Positions 1 through 8,767 of a stretch of DNA of 64,000 bases are shown here, piece by piece. The stretch comes from Bosea sp. RAC05 (GTDB lineage Bacteria; Pseudomonadota; Alphaproteobacteria; Rhizobiales; Beijerinckiaceae). The position numbers and the translations under genes were made by a program. The stretch spans positions 2,218,001 to 2,282,000 of the forward strand of contig NZ_CP016464.1 of assembly GCF_001713455.1 (NCBI RefSeq), in the 5' to 3' direction. A model generated the notes under the pieces. That model made no database searches. It saw only the letters and a list, made by a program, of their open reading frames with translations, and had not been told where the DNA came from. How positions within the stretch are numbered: position 1 is the stretch's first letter; each line of letters begins with the position of its first letter.

Positions 1-2
1 TC

Positions 3-188
3 GTGCTCGGCCCGCAGCTGGAAGAGAATTTCCGCCGCGCCATGTTGCTCTCTGACGGGGATTTCCTGGTTTTCCTGTCCCGTCCGATCAGCGCGGTGCT
101 GCTGGCTGTGGTCGCCGCGCTTCTCTTGGCGATGCTTTCGCCGACGATCCTGCGCAATCGGAAGGCGGCCCTGGCCGATAGCCCCTGA
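3..188 (+). CDS. Tripartite tricarboxylate transporter permease, TctA family (3' end only)
   Basis: The reading frame is open from the window edge and ends at TGA 186-188, so only the last ~61 residues of the protein are visible. The pattern (a GPQLEENFRRAMLLS segment, then GDF..FL.RPISAVLL and a final hydrophobic helix) matches the C-terminal end of the large TctA membrane subunit of TTT-family secondary transporters, which import carboxylates with a periplasmic TctC binding protein and the small TctB subunit. The true start and any tctB/tctC partners lie upstream of the window. It is followed by ~640 bases without a convincing gene, so it probably ends its transcription unit and is unrelated to the operon that starts at 826. 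Confidence 0.72.
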   Translation: MLGPQLEENFRRAMLLSDGDFLVFLSRPISAVLLAVVAALLLAMLSPTILRNRKAALADSP

Positions 189-825
189 AGGCTCCGGGTC
201 TCGGCGAACGGTAGGTTTTGCGATTTTTGGGTTCTTAACGACCTCCTCGACCCGTGGATGACGATCGCCCGCGATGCGATAAGGCGATCGGACAACGAAT
301 ACTCGAAGATCGTCTGTCACTCTCCGCATCCAGGAGCTTCGCGCCAAAAGCTGAACTTGGCGACGTGCCGGGAAGCGGACATTCCCTCAGACACGGCCGT
401 CTCCTAGGCTGCCGACACATTAGCCATTGTACGAAGTGACCCGCTGCCGGTTTCGTCAGCGCTCGGAACGCTCCGGCCCGACGAACCCTTGGCTGTCGAT
501 AGCCGTCTGCGCGCGCGCGCGGGCGAGCGTATTGTTGTGGTGACCCAGCAGCCAGGCGACCCAGGGAGCGTCGCGGCTTACGCCAATAGCAAGTGCGTCT
601 CCGAAATGTGGATGCTGGGCAGGATCAAAGTTGCGTCTACCATGCCGATTCTCGGTTTGGGCATTCTGGGATTCGCGGGTGCAACCCGCATCGTCCCGGA
701 CGGGTTTTGGCGATAGCGCCTCCTAAGGCAACGGGCTCTAGGCGCCAACAGCCTCAAGAACATCAGATGTTTACCCCCTTCTCGTTATCTTCCGTGAGCG
801 TTCTTCAACAGGACATTGAACAGGC
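189..825. other. Gene-poor intergenic region upstream of the isoprenoid operon
   Basis: No open frame here looks like a protein: the short frames are arginine/serine-rich out-of-frame translations of GC-rich DNA. There is a short GC dinucleotide run near 508-520. The segment must hold the promoter of the operon that starts at 826, but I see no clear sigma-70 hexamers or operator palindrome. Its length and composition contrast with the tight packing of the operon downstream. Confidence 0.5.
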
Positions 826-2106
826 ATGTCGGTCATTCCCTATTCGGTCCTGCGCCTGCTCGATCGTCTGCGCGCGTCCTACACGGCCGAGCAGGCACGC
901 AGCCGGATGAGCCATCAGGCCGACAGGATTCCCGAGCGGATGCTGCGCTCGCCGCGGGAGGCGGACGCAGCTAGCATCACGTCTCTCTGGCGGCAGCTCG
1001 CCCAGGCCGGTGTTTCGACACAGGCCTCCGAGCCCGTCCTGGCGGATGAGCAGGCGCTCGCCGATGCTGAAGGCTACTCTGCGAACATCGAGGCGATGAT
1101 CGGCACGACAAAGGTGCCGGTCGGTGTCATCGGTCCGCTCCTGATCAACGGCCTCAACGCCAACGGAGCCTATTACGTGCCTCTGGCCACCACGGAGGCG
1201 GCGCTGGTCGCTTCCTATGCCCGAGGCGCGGCGGTGGTGACTAAATCCGGCGGCGTGACAACCGGGCTGCTCAACGAAGGCGTGCTACGCAGCCCCGGCT
1301 TCAAATTCGCCAGCCTGATCGATGCCGGCCTCTTCGTCGCCTGGGTAACGCGCTCTGTCGACGACCTGCAGGCCGCGGCCGAGGCGACGACGCGCTATGG
1401 CAAGCTGATCTCGCTCGAGCCGATGATCGACAACGACATCGTCTTCCTGCTGTGCCGCTACACCACCGGCGACGCCGCAGGGCAGAACATGGTGACGCTC
1501 GCGACCGACGCGCTCTGCCGGCGTATCGAGGAGACGTGCCCGATCAAGCCGCTGCACTGGTTCATCGAGGCCAATTTCTCAGGCGACAAGAAGGCCTCCT
1601 ATCTCGGCCTGCTCACCGGCCGCGGCCGTAAGGTGAGCGCCAGCGTGATTATTCCCGGCGCCCTCGTGGAGAAGCACCTCCATGTCGGCGTCGACCGGAT
1701 GATGGCCTACGCGGAGATGGCCAATCTCGGTGCCCTGCTCAGCGGGCAGCTCGGCGCACAGGGCCACTACGCCAATGGCCTCGCAGCCTTCTACATCGCC
1801 ACTGGCCAGGACGCGGCCTGCGTCTCGGAATCGGCGGTCGGCTTCACCCGCATGGAGCGGCGCGGCGCAGATCTCTTTGTCTCCGTAACCCTGCCCAATA
1901 TCCTGGTCGGATCGGTAGGCGGCGGCACGGGTCTGCCGAGCCAGTCGGCGGCGCTCTCGCTGCTGGGGCTGAAGGGCGCGGGCCATGGTGCGGCGCTGGC
2001 GGAGGTCGCGGCGGCCTTGTGCTTGTGCGGCGAGATCTCGATCATGGGCGCGATCGCCGCCGGACATTTCGCGTCAGCTCACGACAAACTCGCGAGGCGC
2101 AGATGA
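826..2106 (+). CDS. Hydroxymethylglutaryl-CoA reductase
   Basis: Predicted to reduce HMG-CoA to mevalonate (or run in reverse) with NAD(P)H. At 426 aa the length fits the catalytic domain without a membrane anchor. Catalytic features are visible: Glu124 in PLATTEAALVAS, Lys255/Lys256 in SGDKK, Asp329 in TGQD, and His414/His419 near the C-terminus (AGHFASAH). The GGGTGLPSQ segment is the dinucleotide-fold signature of the family. It is the first gene of the operon, and its stop codon overlaps the ATG of the prenyltransferase gene (ATGA). The start at 826 is the first ATG; in-frame ATGs at 907 and 940 are alternatives. Many alphaproteobacteria make isoprenoids by the MEP route, and no mevalonate kinase or other mevalonate-pathway gene follows here, so its metabolic role is unclear. 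Family call is strong; pathway role is inference. Confidence 0.9.
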   Translation: MSVIPYSVLRLLDRLRASYTAEQARSRMSHQADRIPERMLRSPREADAASITSLWRQLAQAGVSTQASEPVLADEQALADAEGYSANIEAMIGTTKVPVGVIGPLLINGLNANGAYYVPLATTEAALVASYARGAAVVTKSGGVTTGLLNEGVLRSPGFKFASLIDAGLFVAWVTRSVDDLQAAAEATTRYGKLISLEPMIDNDIVFLLCRYTTGDAAGQNMVTLATDALCRRIEETCPIKPLHWFIEANFSGDKKASYLGLLTGRGRKVSASVIIPGALVEKHLHVGVDRMMAYAEMANLGALLSGQLGAQGHYANGLAAFYIATGQDAACVSESAVGFTRMERRGADLFVSVTLPNILVGSVGGGTGLPSQSAALSLLGLKGAGHGAALAEVAAALCLCGEISIMGAIAAGHFASAHDKLARRR

Positions 2107-3047
2107 CGGCGGCGATGTCGGACGAAGCCGCTCTGCCACTCTTGCGCAGGCTCTGGATCTACCAGACGGAACGCTTCCCGCTGGCGAAGACCTCGGTTCT
2201 GCTTGTGGTCTTCACGGCGGCGAGCATCAGCGTCTCGGCCAATCTCGGTGGCCGCGCGCTCCCGGCCTGGTCCGCTTTCACAACGGCGTTCCTGGCGACG
2301 CTGATCATCTTCTTCCAGTTGCGCGCCTGCGACGAGATCAAGGACGCCGACGACGATCGCCGCTACCGGCCGGAGCGTGCCGTGCCGCGCGGGCTGGTGA
2401 GCCTGCGGCTCGTTGTCGGGCTCGGGATTGCCGGCGTGCCATTGGCTGCGCTGCCCGCTGCCTTCTTGTCTCCGCTTCTGCTTTGGCCCCTGGCGCTGGT
2501 TTGGGTTTGGATGGCGCTGATGAGCTTCGAGTTCTTCGCGCCGCACTGGTTGAAGGCGCGGCCGTTCCTCTACCTCGTCTCGCATATGGCGATCATGCCG
2601 CTGATCGACCTGTTCGTGACCGCCTGCGAATGGCTGCCGCGCGCCGGCGCGCCGCCCGCCGGGCTCTGGCTCTTCCTGGCGCTGAGCTTCGTCAATGGCT
2701 GCGTGCTGGAGATTGGCCGCAAGCTCTACGGTCGAGAGAATGAGCGACCGGGCGTCGAGACCTATTCCGCTTTGCTGGGGCCGAGGCGTGCGGCGCTGGC
2801 GTGGTGTGCCTGCGCCATCCTCGCTTATGGCTTCCTGCTTGGTGTCGGTGCTGCGGTCGCGGCCCTTCTGCCCGTTGCCATCGTCGGTGCAGTCGCGCTG
2901 GCCGCAACGCTCGCCTGCGCAGCGCGCTATGCCGGTAAACCCGATGGCGGCACGCAAAAGATGGTGGATGCGATGGCGGGTCTGTGGGTCCTCGTCTGTT
3001 ATGGCGCGGCGGGCTTTGCGCCGCTGCTGGCAGGAGGCATGGCGTGA
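2103..3047 (+). CDS. UbiA-superfamily prenyltransferase
   Basis: A 314-residue polytopic membrane protein with about eight hydrophobic segments. The Asp-rich motif that binds prenyl diphosphate through Mg2+ in UbiA enzymes appears as D77-E-I-K-D-A-D-D-D followed by RYRPERAVPRG, which is the usual sequence after motif 1. The second Asp-rich motif is replaced by a charged ..RENERPGVETYS stretch (around residue 210), so it is a divergent member. The ATG at 2103 overlaps the stop of the reductase gene, and its own stop overlaps the GTG of the next gene, implying translational coupling. It probably prenylates or condenses a polar head with an isoprenoid chain, but substrate and acceptor cannot be read from sequence. 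Family call is firm, reaction is inference. Confidence 0.82.
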   Translation: MTAAMSDEAALPLLRRLWIYQTERFPLAKTSVLLVVFTAASISVSANLGGRALPAWSAFTTAFLATLIIFFQLRACDEIKDADDDRRYRPERAVPRGLVSLRLVVGLGIAGVPLAALPAAFLSPLLLWPLALVWVWMALMSFEFFAPHWLKARPFLYLVSHMAIMPLIDLFVTACEWLPRAGAPPAGLWLFLALSFVNGCVLEIGRKLYGRENERPGVETYSALLGPRRAALAWCACAILAYGFLLGVGAAVAALLPVAIVGAVALAATLACAARYAGKPDGGTQKMVDAMAGLWVLVCYGAAGFAPLLAGGMA

Positions 3048-5512
3048 GCGGCTGGGTGCTTCAGGCGAATGATTCGGGCGATCCGGCCGTCTCGGGAGGC
3101 AAGGCGGCTGCGCTGTCGGCGCTGTCGCGAGCCGGTTTCGACGTTCCGCCCTTCGTGGTCATCCTGCCCGAAGGGCTGTCAGCGCGCGGGCTGAAGCCAG
3201 ATGTGCGCAAGAGCCTCGAATCGGCGTTGGCCGAGCTTGGCCCCGGCCCCTTCGCTGTCCGCTCCTCGGGGCGCGACGAGGATGGCAGCAGCCATTCCCA
3301 TGCCGGACAGTTTCTCTCCCTGCTGGAGATCGCCGCTCCCGATGTTCCTGCCGCGGCGCTGAAGGTCTGGCGCTCGGGCAGCACCGAGAGCCTGCGCGCC
3401 TACCGCGCCTCGCGCGGGCTCGATCCGGCCGGCGGCGCGCCCGCCATCATCGTGCAACGGCTCGTCCGCGCGCGTGCGGCCGGCGTCGCCTTCTCGGCCG
3501 ATCCGGTTGCCGGTCGGCGCGATCGCTTTGTCATATCCGCCATCGCCGGCCTTGGCGACAGGCTCGTCGGCGGCGAGGCGGATGGCGACGACTATGTGCT
3601 CGACGCCAGCGGCCATACTGTCCTGCAGGGGCCGGAAGCAGGCGTTCTGACCGCAACCGATCTGGCGGCGCTCGGTGGCCTGATCGCCCGCGTCGCCGCG
3701 GTCCGGGGCTCGGCCCAGGACCTCGAATGGGCCTTCGAGGAGGATCAGCTCTTCCTGCTTCAGGCCCGCCCGATCACGACCGGGCTGCGCGAGCCGACGC
3801 TCCCCGACCCGATGGTGACGATCTTCGACAACTCCAACATCGTCGAGAGCTATCCCGGCCTCGTCTCGCCCCTGACCTACAGCTTCGCGCAATACGCCTA
3901 TGCGCGTGTCTACCGCCGCTTCGTCGCACTGCTCGGCGTCGCGCCCGGCCGGATCTCGGAGAGCGCTCCGGTCTTCGACAACATGCTCGGGCGGGTCGAC
4001 GGGCGGGTCTACTACAACCTCGTCAACTGGTATCGCGCGCTGGCATTGCTGCCGGGCTTCAGCCTCAATCGGGCCCATATGGAAACCATGATGGGCGTCA
4101 GCGAGCCGTTGCCGGCCGTGATCAGCGCCAGCATCGGGCCGCCGCCGGCGCGCGGCTTCGCGAAGGTGGCCGAATTCGCCCGGATGGGCCGCGCCGGCTT
4201 CGGTCTCGCCTTCGAGGCAATGCGACTGAAACGGACGATCCGGGGCTTCTATGCGCGGCTCAACGGCGCGCTGCGGGTCAGGCCCGACGCGATCGCCGCG
4301 ATGCCGCTCTCGGCGCTCGCGACGGAATACCGGACGATCGAGGCCGGGCTGCTCGACCGCTGGGACGCGCCGCTGATCAACGACTTCCTCTGCATGATCG
4401 CCTTCGGCGCCTCGCGAAAGCTGCTTGAGCGCTGGTGCGGGCCCGAGGGCATCGAGATCCACAACGCGGTCATGATTGGCCAGGGCGACATCGTCTCGGC
4501 CGAGCCCGCCCGGCGCATCGCGGCGATGGGAGCGCTGGCGGCGGGCAAGCCGAAACTGATCGAAGCCCTGCAGCGCGGCGATCTGGTGGCCAGCAAGGGC
4601 GATCCGGCGCTTGCCCGCGAGATCGACGCCTATCTGGCCAAATTCTCCGACCGTTGCACAGAAGAGCTGAAGCTGGAGAGTATCACGCTCGACCAAGATC
4701 CCGCGCCTCTGCTCGCCGCGATCGCCGCAGCCGCCCTGACGCCGCGCGCCGCCCATGTTCGGGGCGAGGACGGGGCAGCAGCGCTGGACCGCGTTCTGAA
4801 GGAGTTTCCGGTTCGACGCCGGATCGCGCATCTCGTCATGGGCTGGGCCCGCGACCGGGTCCGCGACCGCGAGAACCTGCGCTTCGAGCGCACCCGCATC
4901 TTCGGCCATGCCCGACGCGTCCTCGTCGCCATGGGGCGCCAGCTCGCGGCGCTGGACGCGATCGAGGCCCCGCGCGACGTGTTCCTGCTGACCGTTCCCG
5001 AACTGCTCGGCGCCATCGAGGGCTTCGGCACGACGGCGGACCTGAAAGGCCTCGTCGCCACCCGCAAGGCGGAGATGGCGCGGGCAGCCGAACGACCCGA
5101 CCCGCCCGAGCGCATCACCGTGACCGGCGCTGCCGGCCTCTCCTCTGCAGTCGCGGCTGCTTCGGCCGCCACGCCGGCAGGCGCGCCGGAGACGATCCGC
5201 AAGGGCACGGGCTGTTCGGCCGGCCTGGTACGCGCAAGGGCGCGGGTGATCCGCGATCCGCGCCGGGACGCGCTCGTCCAGGGCGAGATCCTGGTGGCCA
5301 GGCACACCGATCCCGGCTGGATCGCGGTGTTCAGCAATGCCTCGGCCATCGTCGTCGAGCGCGGCAGCCTGCTGTCGCATTCCGCGATCGTCGCGCGCGA
5401 GATGGGCATCCCCTGCGTCGTCGGGCTGAAAGGAGCGCTCGACTGGATCGTCGATGGCGAGATGATCAGCGTGGAAGGGGCCTCGGGCGAGGTGAGGAAG
5501 ACCGATGGCTGA
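3044..5512 (+). CDS. PEP-synthase / rifampin-phosphotransferase-like dikinase
   Basis: An 822-residue protein with the architecture of ATP-dependent dikinases. Residues 1 to ~250 form a PPDK_N ATP-grasp domain (SGGKAAAL near the start; FAVRSSGRDEDG; ends in QARPIT at about 240). A ~450-residue middle region lacks the PEP-synthase TIM-barrel signature. The C-terminal swivelling domain has the phospho-histidine motif GSLLSHSAIVAREMGIPCVVG with His779. This order (ATP-grasp, unique middle domain, His domain last) is that of rifampin phosphotransferase rather than PEP synthase, suggesting ATP-driven phosphorylation of a dedicated small molecule, giving AMP and phosphate. The GTG start at 3044 overlaps the upstream TGA (GTGA). 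The 3' end overlaps the next gene by 8 bases. Substrate unknown. Confidence 0.78.
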   Translation: MSGWVLQANDSGDPAVSGGKAAALSALSRAGFDVPPFVVILPEGLSARGLKPDVRKSLESALAELGPGPFAVRSSGRDEDGSSHSHAGQFLSLLEIAAPDVPAAALKVWRSGSTESLRAYRASRGLDPAGGAPAIIVQRLVRARAAGVAFSADPVAGRRDRFVISAIAGLGDRLVGGEADGDDYVLDASGHTVLQGPEAGVLTATDLAALGGLIARVAAVRGSAQDLEWAFEEDQLFLLQARPITTGLREPTLPDPMVTIFDNSNIVESYPGLVSPLTYSFAQYAYARVYRRFVALLGVAPGRISESAPVFDNMLGRVDGRVYYNLVNWYRALALLPGFSLNRAHMETMMGVSEPLPAVISASIGPPPARGFAKVAEFARMGRAGFGLAFEAMRLKRTIRGFYARLNGALRVRPDAIAAMPLSALATEYRTIEAGLLDRWDAPLINDFLCMIAFGASRKLLERWCGPEGIEIHNAVMIGQGDIVSAEPARRIAAMGALAAGKPKLIEALQRGDLVASKGDPALAREIDAYLAKFSDRCTEELKLESITLDQDPAPLLAAIAAAALTPRAAHVRGEDGAAALDRVLKEFPVRRRIAHLVMGWARDRVRDRENLRFERTRIFGHARRVLVAMGRQLAALDAIEAPRDVFLLTVPELLGAIEGFGTTADLKGLVATRKAEMARAAERPDPPERITVTGAAGLSSAVAAASAATPAGAPETIRKGTGCSAGLVRARARVIRDPRRDALVQGEILVARHTDPGWIAVFSNASAIVVERGSLLSHSAIVAREMGIPCVVGLKGALDWIVDGEMISVEGASGEVRKTDG

Positions 5513-6608
5513 GAGCGAAATCGCTGGCAAGGCCTCCTTCGAGGCGATCCGCTATGCCCAGCTCTGGGAGGACGCCGATGTGCTGACCGCCGCGCTCGGC
5601 ACGCAGCCCGGGGCCACGCTGGTCTCGATCTGTTCCGCCGGCGACAACGCGCTCGCCATGCTGACGCTCGACCCCGCGCGCGTCGTGGTCGTCGACCTGT
5701 CGCCGGCGCAGATCGCGTGCCTGCGCATCCGCATCTCCGCCTATCGCGCGCTGGACCATGCCGCGTTCCTCGAACTGATGGGCTCTCGCCCAAGCGCGCG
5801 GCGCGGCGATCTGCTGGACCGCGTCGTGCAAACCCTGCCGGAAACAGAACGCGCCTTCTGGGCGGAAAGGCGGGAGGACATCGTCGCCCACGGGCTCGGC
5901 GGCGTCGGAAAATTCGAGCGCTATTTCCGGGTGATGCAGCGTTACCTGTTGCCGCTCGTCCATTCACGCGACACGATCGCGGCCATTTTTCAGCCAGGCA
6001 AGAGCCGCCAGGAGCGTGAGCACTTCCTCGACACGCGTTGGAACAGCTGGCGCTGGAACCTGCTGCTGCGCGGCTTCTTCTCGCGCTTCACCATGGGACG
6101 GCTCGGCCGCGATCCCGCCTTCTTCGACCATGTCGAGGGCAGCGTCGCCGGGCATGTCGCCCGCCGCATCCGCCACGCCGCCGTCGATCTCGATCCGGCC
6201 CTGAACCCCTACTTGCGCTGGATCCTGACCGGGAGCCATGGCGAGGCGCTGCCGATGGCCTGGCGCGCGGAGCATTACGAGACGATCCGCGACCGGCTCG
6301 ACCGGCTCGACATCCGCCAGGGCTCGCTCGAGGCCTTCGTCTCGACCGGCGAAAAGGCCGACGGCTTCAACCTCTCGGATATTTTCGAATACATGAACCT
6401 GCAGACCTTCGCGGCGGTCTATGGCAGCGTCGTCGCTGCGGCCCAGCCGGGCGCGAGGCTGGTCTACTGGAACATGATGGCGCCGCGCCGCCTGCCGCCG
6501 GCCCATGCCGACCGCATGCTGCGCCGGCCAGATCTCGAGGCGCTGGGCAAGGCGGCCGACAAGGCCTTCTTCTACTCCGACTTCGTCGTCGAGGAGGTGC
6601 TGGCGTGA
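5505..6608 (+). CDS. DUF3419 / BtaA-like S-adenosylmethionine 3-amino-3-carboxypropyl transferase
   Basis: A 367-residue soluble protein of the family that includes BtaA, which transfers the 3-amino-3-carboxypropyl group of S-adenosylmethionine to diacylglycerol in betaine-lipid synthesis. Seen: the N-terminal RYAQLWEDADVL segment, then a Rossmann-like SAM site (LVSICSAGDNALAML followed by VVVVDLSPAQIACL), and the conserved late segments NLSDIFEYMN and YWNMMAPRR. No gene for BtaB, the N-methyltransferase that completes DGTS lipid, is next to it, so the acceptor or end product may differ from the betaine lipid. The ATG at 5505 overlaps the dikinase stop by 8 bases and its TGA overlaps the GTG of the next gene. 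Confidence 0.82.
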   Translation: MAESEIAGKASFEAIRYAQLWEDADVLTAALGTQPGATLVSICSAGDNALAMLTLDPARVVVVDLSPAQIACLRIRISAYRALDHAAFLELMGSRPSARRGDLLDRVVQTLPETERAFWAERREDIVAHGLGGVGKFERYFRVMQRYLLPLVHSRDTIAAIFQPGKSRQEREHFLDTRWNSWRWNLLLRGFFSRFTMGRLGRDPAFFDHVEGSVAGHVARRIRHAAVDLDPALNPYLRWILTGSHGEALPMAWRAEHYETIRDRLDRLDIRQGSLEAFVSTGEKADGFNLSDIFEYMNLQTFAAVYGSVVAAAQPGARLVYWNMMAPRRLPPAHADRMLRRPDLEALGKAADKAFFYSDFVVEEVLA

Positions 6609-7918
6609 GCGTGGCGGTCAACCTGCTGCTGGTCGCGGGTTCGATCTCCGCTATGCTTGGCTTGCTGGCCGGGGTGAAATGGCTCGGCAGCCGCCATGGT
6701 CTGTCGGTCGAGCTGCAGCGCAAATGCGTCCATGTCGGTACCGGTCTCTATGCCCTGACCCTGCCGCTGACGTTCTCGGAGCGATGGCCCGCGCTTCTGC
6801 TGATTGCTCTGTCGCTTCTCGTCCTGCTCGGCCTGCGCATGCGCCGTTTCGCCGGTGACGGCATCAGCTCTGCCGTCCATGGCGTCGCGCGGAAATCCTA
6901 TGGCGAGTTGTTCTTGGCGCTCAGCGTCGGCTTTCTGTTCTTCGCGTCGCAGGGGCAGCCGGTGCTCTATGCGCTGCCGATTCTGGTGCTGACGCTTTCG
7001 GATGCGGCTGCCGCGCTGACGGGCACGCGCTATGGGCGCAAACATTTTCAGGTCGAAGCCGGCACCAAGACCTGGGAAGGCGTCACCATGTTCTTCCTGG
7101 TGACCTGGATCCTGGCGATGACCCTGCTTCTCATGATGACGGAGATGGACAGGTCGAAGGTCGTGCTGTTTTCGGTCATGATCGCGGCCTTCGGTGCGCT
7201 CGTTGAGGCCGATTCTTGGCGCGGCTTCGACAATCTCTTCGTGCCGATCGGCATCCATCTTCTCCTCGCCAACAATCTCGACACCGTGCCACTGGCGCTC
7301 GGCCTGCTGGTTCTGGCCTTCCTCGCGATGCTCGCCTTCATGCTGGCCTTCGCACCGCTCCTTGGCCTGACGAACCATGCCGCGCGGGCCTATGCGGTGC
7401 TGATCTTCCTGATCTGCGCGGTGACGGCGCCACACAACGCGATCCTGCCTGTCGCGGCCGTCTTCACGCATATTCTCGCCCGCAATGCGCGGCCCTGCCG
7501 CTCGCCCTATCCCGATCTCGACCTGATCGCCGCGATGAGCGGCACGGCGCTGTTTTGGCTGTTCCTGGGCGACTACACCGGCCAGAACGCGCTCAACGCC
7601 TATAATCTCAGCTTCGCGGGCGCGGCGATCGCGTTCCTGGCTCTGATGCCGCGCCGGCTGGTGCTGCTGACCGCGATCGGCGTCCCGGCGATCGGCGGGA
7701 GCCTCTTCCTCATCGCCTCGGCCAACCCGGCCCATAGCCACTGGCACGGCCCGCTCTGGCCCTGGGCGCTGGGTTCGATCGCGCTCTGCCTGGCCGTGAT
7801 CTCGGCCATGCCGGCCTGGTTCGACCGCTATCGCGCTCCGCGCATCATGGCGCTGTCACTTGCCGTCCCTTTGACCCTGTTCGTGGCCAAGCTCGCGACG
7901 AGGACGCCGTTAACATGA
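6605..7918 (+). CDS. Prenol/dolichol-kinase-like membrane protein with C-terminal membrane extension
   Basis: A 437-residue polytopic membrane protein. The first ~200 residues resemble the CTP-dependent polyprenol kinase family (yeast Sec59, plant VTE5 phytol kinase): RKCVHVG near residue 40, LSDAAAALTG with Asp133, YGRKHF, and GTKTWEG with Lys155. These are the nucleotide-binding and catalytic signatures of that family and of the related CDP-diglyceride synthases. Residues ~200-437 add at least six further hydrophobic segments that I cannot assign. The GTG at 6605 overlaps the stop of the upstream gene, and the long upstream extension of the frame lies inside that gene and is not used. Probably phosphorylates a prenyl alcohol or activates a lipid phosphate with CTP; the substrate is inference. 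Confidence 0.72.
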   Translation: MSVAVNLLLVAGSISAMLGLLAGVKWLGSRHGLSVELQRKCVHVGTGLYALTLPLTFSERWPALLLIALSLLVLLGLRMRRFAGDGISSAVHGVARKSYGELFLALSVGFLFFASQGQPVLYALPILVLTLSDAAAALTGTRYGRKHFQVEAGTKTWEGVTMFFLVTWILAMTLLLMMTEMDRSKVVLFSVMIAAFGALVEADSWRGFDNLFVPIGIHLLLANNLDTVPLALGLLVLAFLAMLAFMLAFAPLLGLTNHAARAYAVLIFLICAVTAPHNAILPVAAVFTHILARNARPCRSPYPDLDLIAAMSGTALFWLFLGDYTGQNALNAYNLSFAGAAIAFLALMPRRLVLLTAIGVPAIGGSLFLIASANPAHSHWHGPLWPWALGSIALCLAVISAMPAWFDRYRAPRIMALSLAVPLTLFVAKLATRTPLT

Positions 7919-8763
7919 CGCAAGCAGCCGAATGCACGATAGCGGGCGCCTCCTGCCTGATCTTCCGGAACGCACCCTCCTGGGAAGGGCGCCGCACAGC
8001 GAGCGTCGGGCGTTTCCGCTGCGACAGCGTCGCGACGGGCCGCGACCTGCTCGCCAGCGTCGCAACCGATCTGACAGCCGAGGGCTACGAGGCACTGATC
8101 GGCCCCATGGATGGGGACACCTGGCACAGCTACCGGCTGGTGACGGAAACCGACGGCTCGCCGCCCTTCCTCATGGAGCCGGTCAGCGGACCCTACGACG
8201 CAGAAGCCTTCGCCGCCGCCGGTTTCACGACGCTGTCGGGGTATGTATCGACCCGGACGACGCTCGATGCGGCGATCGCGCCTGAGCCGGTTTCGATTGC
8301 GGGCGTTTCGGTGCAGTCCTGGGATGGCAGCGACGCTGCCGGCCTCATCCGTCAGTTGTACGCCATGTCGGCTGCGGCTTTCCGTAACAACGCGTTCTTC
8401 AAGCCCCTCGACGAGCAGGGCTTCCTCGATCTCTACGAGCCCGTCATGCCGCTGGTCGATCCGCGCTTCGTGCTGTTTGCGCGCAACGAGGCCGATGCGC
8501 TGGTCGGCTTCCTGTTCGGCATGCCCGACCGTCTCGAAGGCGCGGCGCCTCGGACCGTCATCCTTAAGACCTATGCCAGCGCCCAGCGCGGCGTCGGCCA
8601 TCTGCTCGCCGACCACTTCCACAGATCGGCGCGCGAGGCCGGCTACACGCAGGCGATCCATGCCCTGATGCATGTCGACAATGTCTCGCTTGCCCGCAGC
8701 GCCCGGCATGCCGGCACGGTCTTCCGCCGCTACGCGCTGCTTGGCCGCCGGCTGGACACCTGA
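7915..8763 (+). CDS. GNAT-like N-acyltransferase
   Basis: A 282-residue soluble protein. The C-terminal half has a GNAT-like organisation: a strand with RFVLFARNEADALVGFLFG, then an acyl-CoA-binding type loop (QRGVGHLLADHFHRSAREAG) and a final ALMHVDNVSLARSARHAG segment, as in acyltransferases that end in an N-x-x-S/A motif. The N-terminal half is not assigned. ATG at 7915 overlaps the TGA of the membrane kinase-like gene (ATGA). It could acylate the free amino group that a BtaA-like transfer would leave, but this is speculation from gene order. Moderate confidence on the fold only. Confidence 0.6.
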   Translation: MTQAAECTIAGASCLIFRNAPSWEGRRTASVGRFRCDSVATGRDLLASVATDLTAEGYEALIGPMDGDTWHSYRLVTETDGSPPFLMEPVSGPYDAEAFAAAGFTTLSGYVSTRTTLDAAIAPEPVSIAGVSVQSWDGSDAAGLIRQLYAMSAAAFRNNAFFKPLDEQGFLDLYEPVMPLVDPRFVLFARNEADALVGFLFGMPDRLEGAAPRTVILKTYASAQRGVGHLLADHFHRSAREAGYTQAIHALMHVDNVSLARSARHAGTVFRRYALLGRRLDT

Positions 8764-8767
8764 GCGG

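Noticed and set aside
254..910. Short plus-strand frames upstream of the HMG-CoA reductase gene
   Set aside because: No homology-like segments or ribosome-binding sites; composition is that of random GC-rich DNA.
3179..5530. 783-codon minus-strand frame opposite the dikinase gene
   Set aside because: Antisense to a gene with clear motifs; no protein-like pattern of its own.
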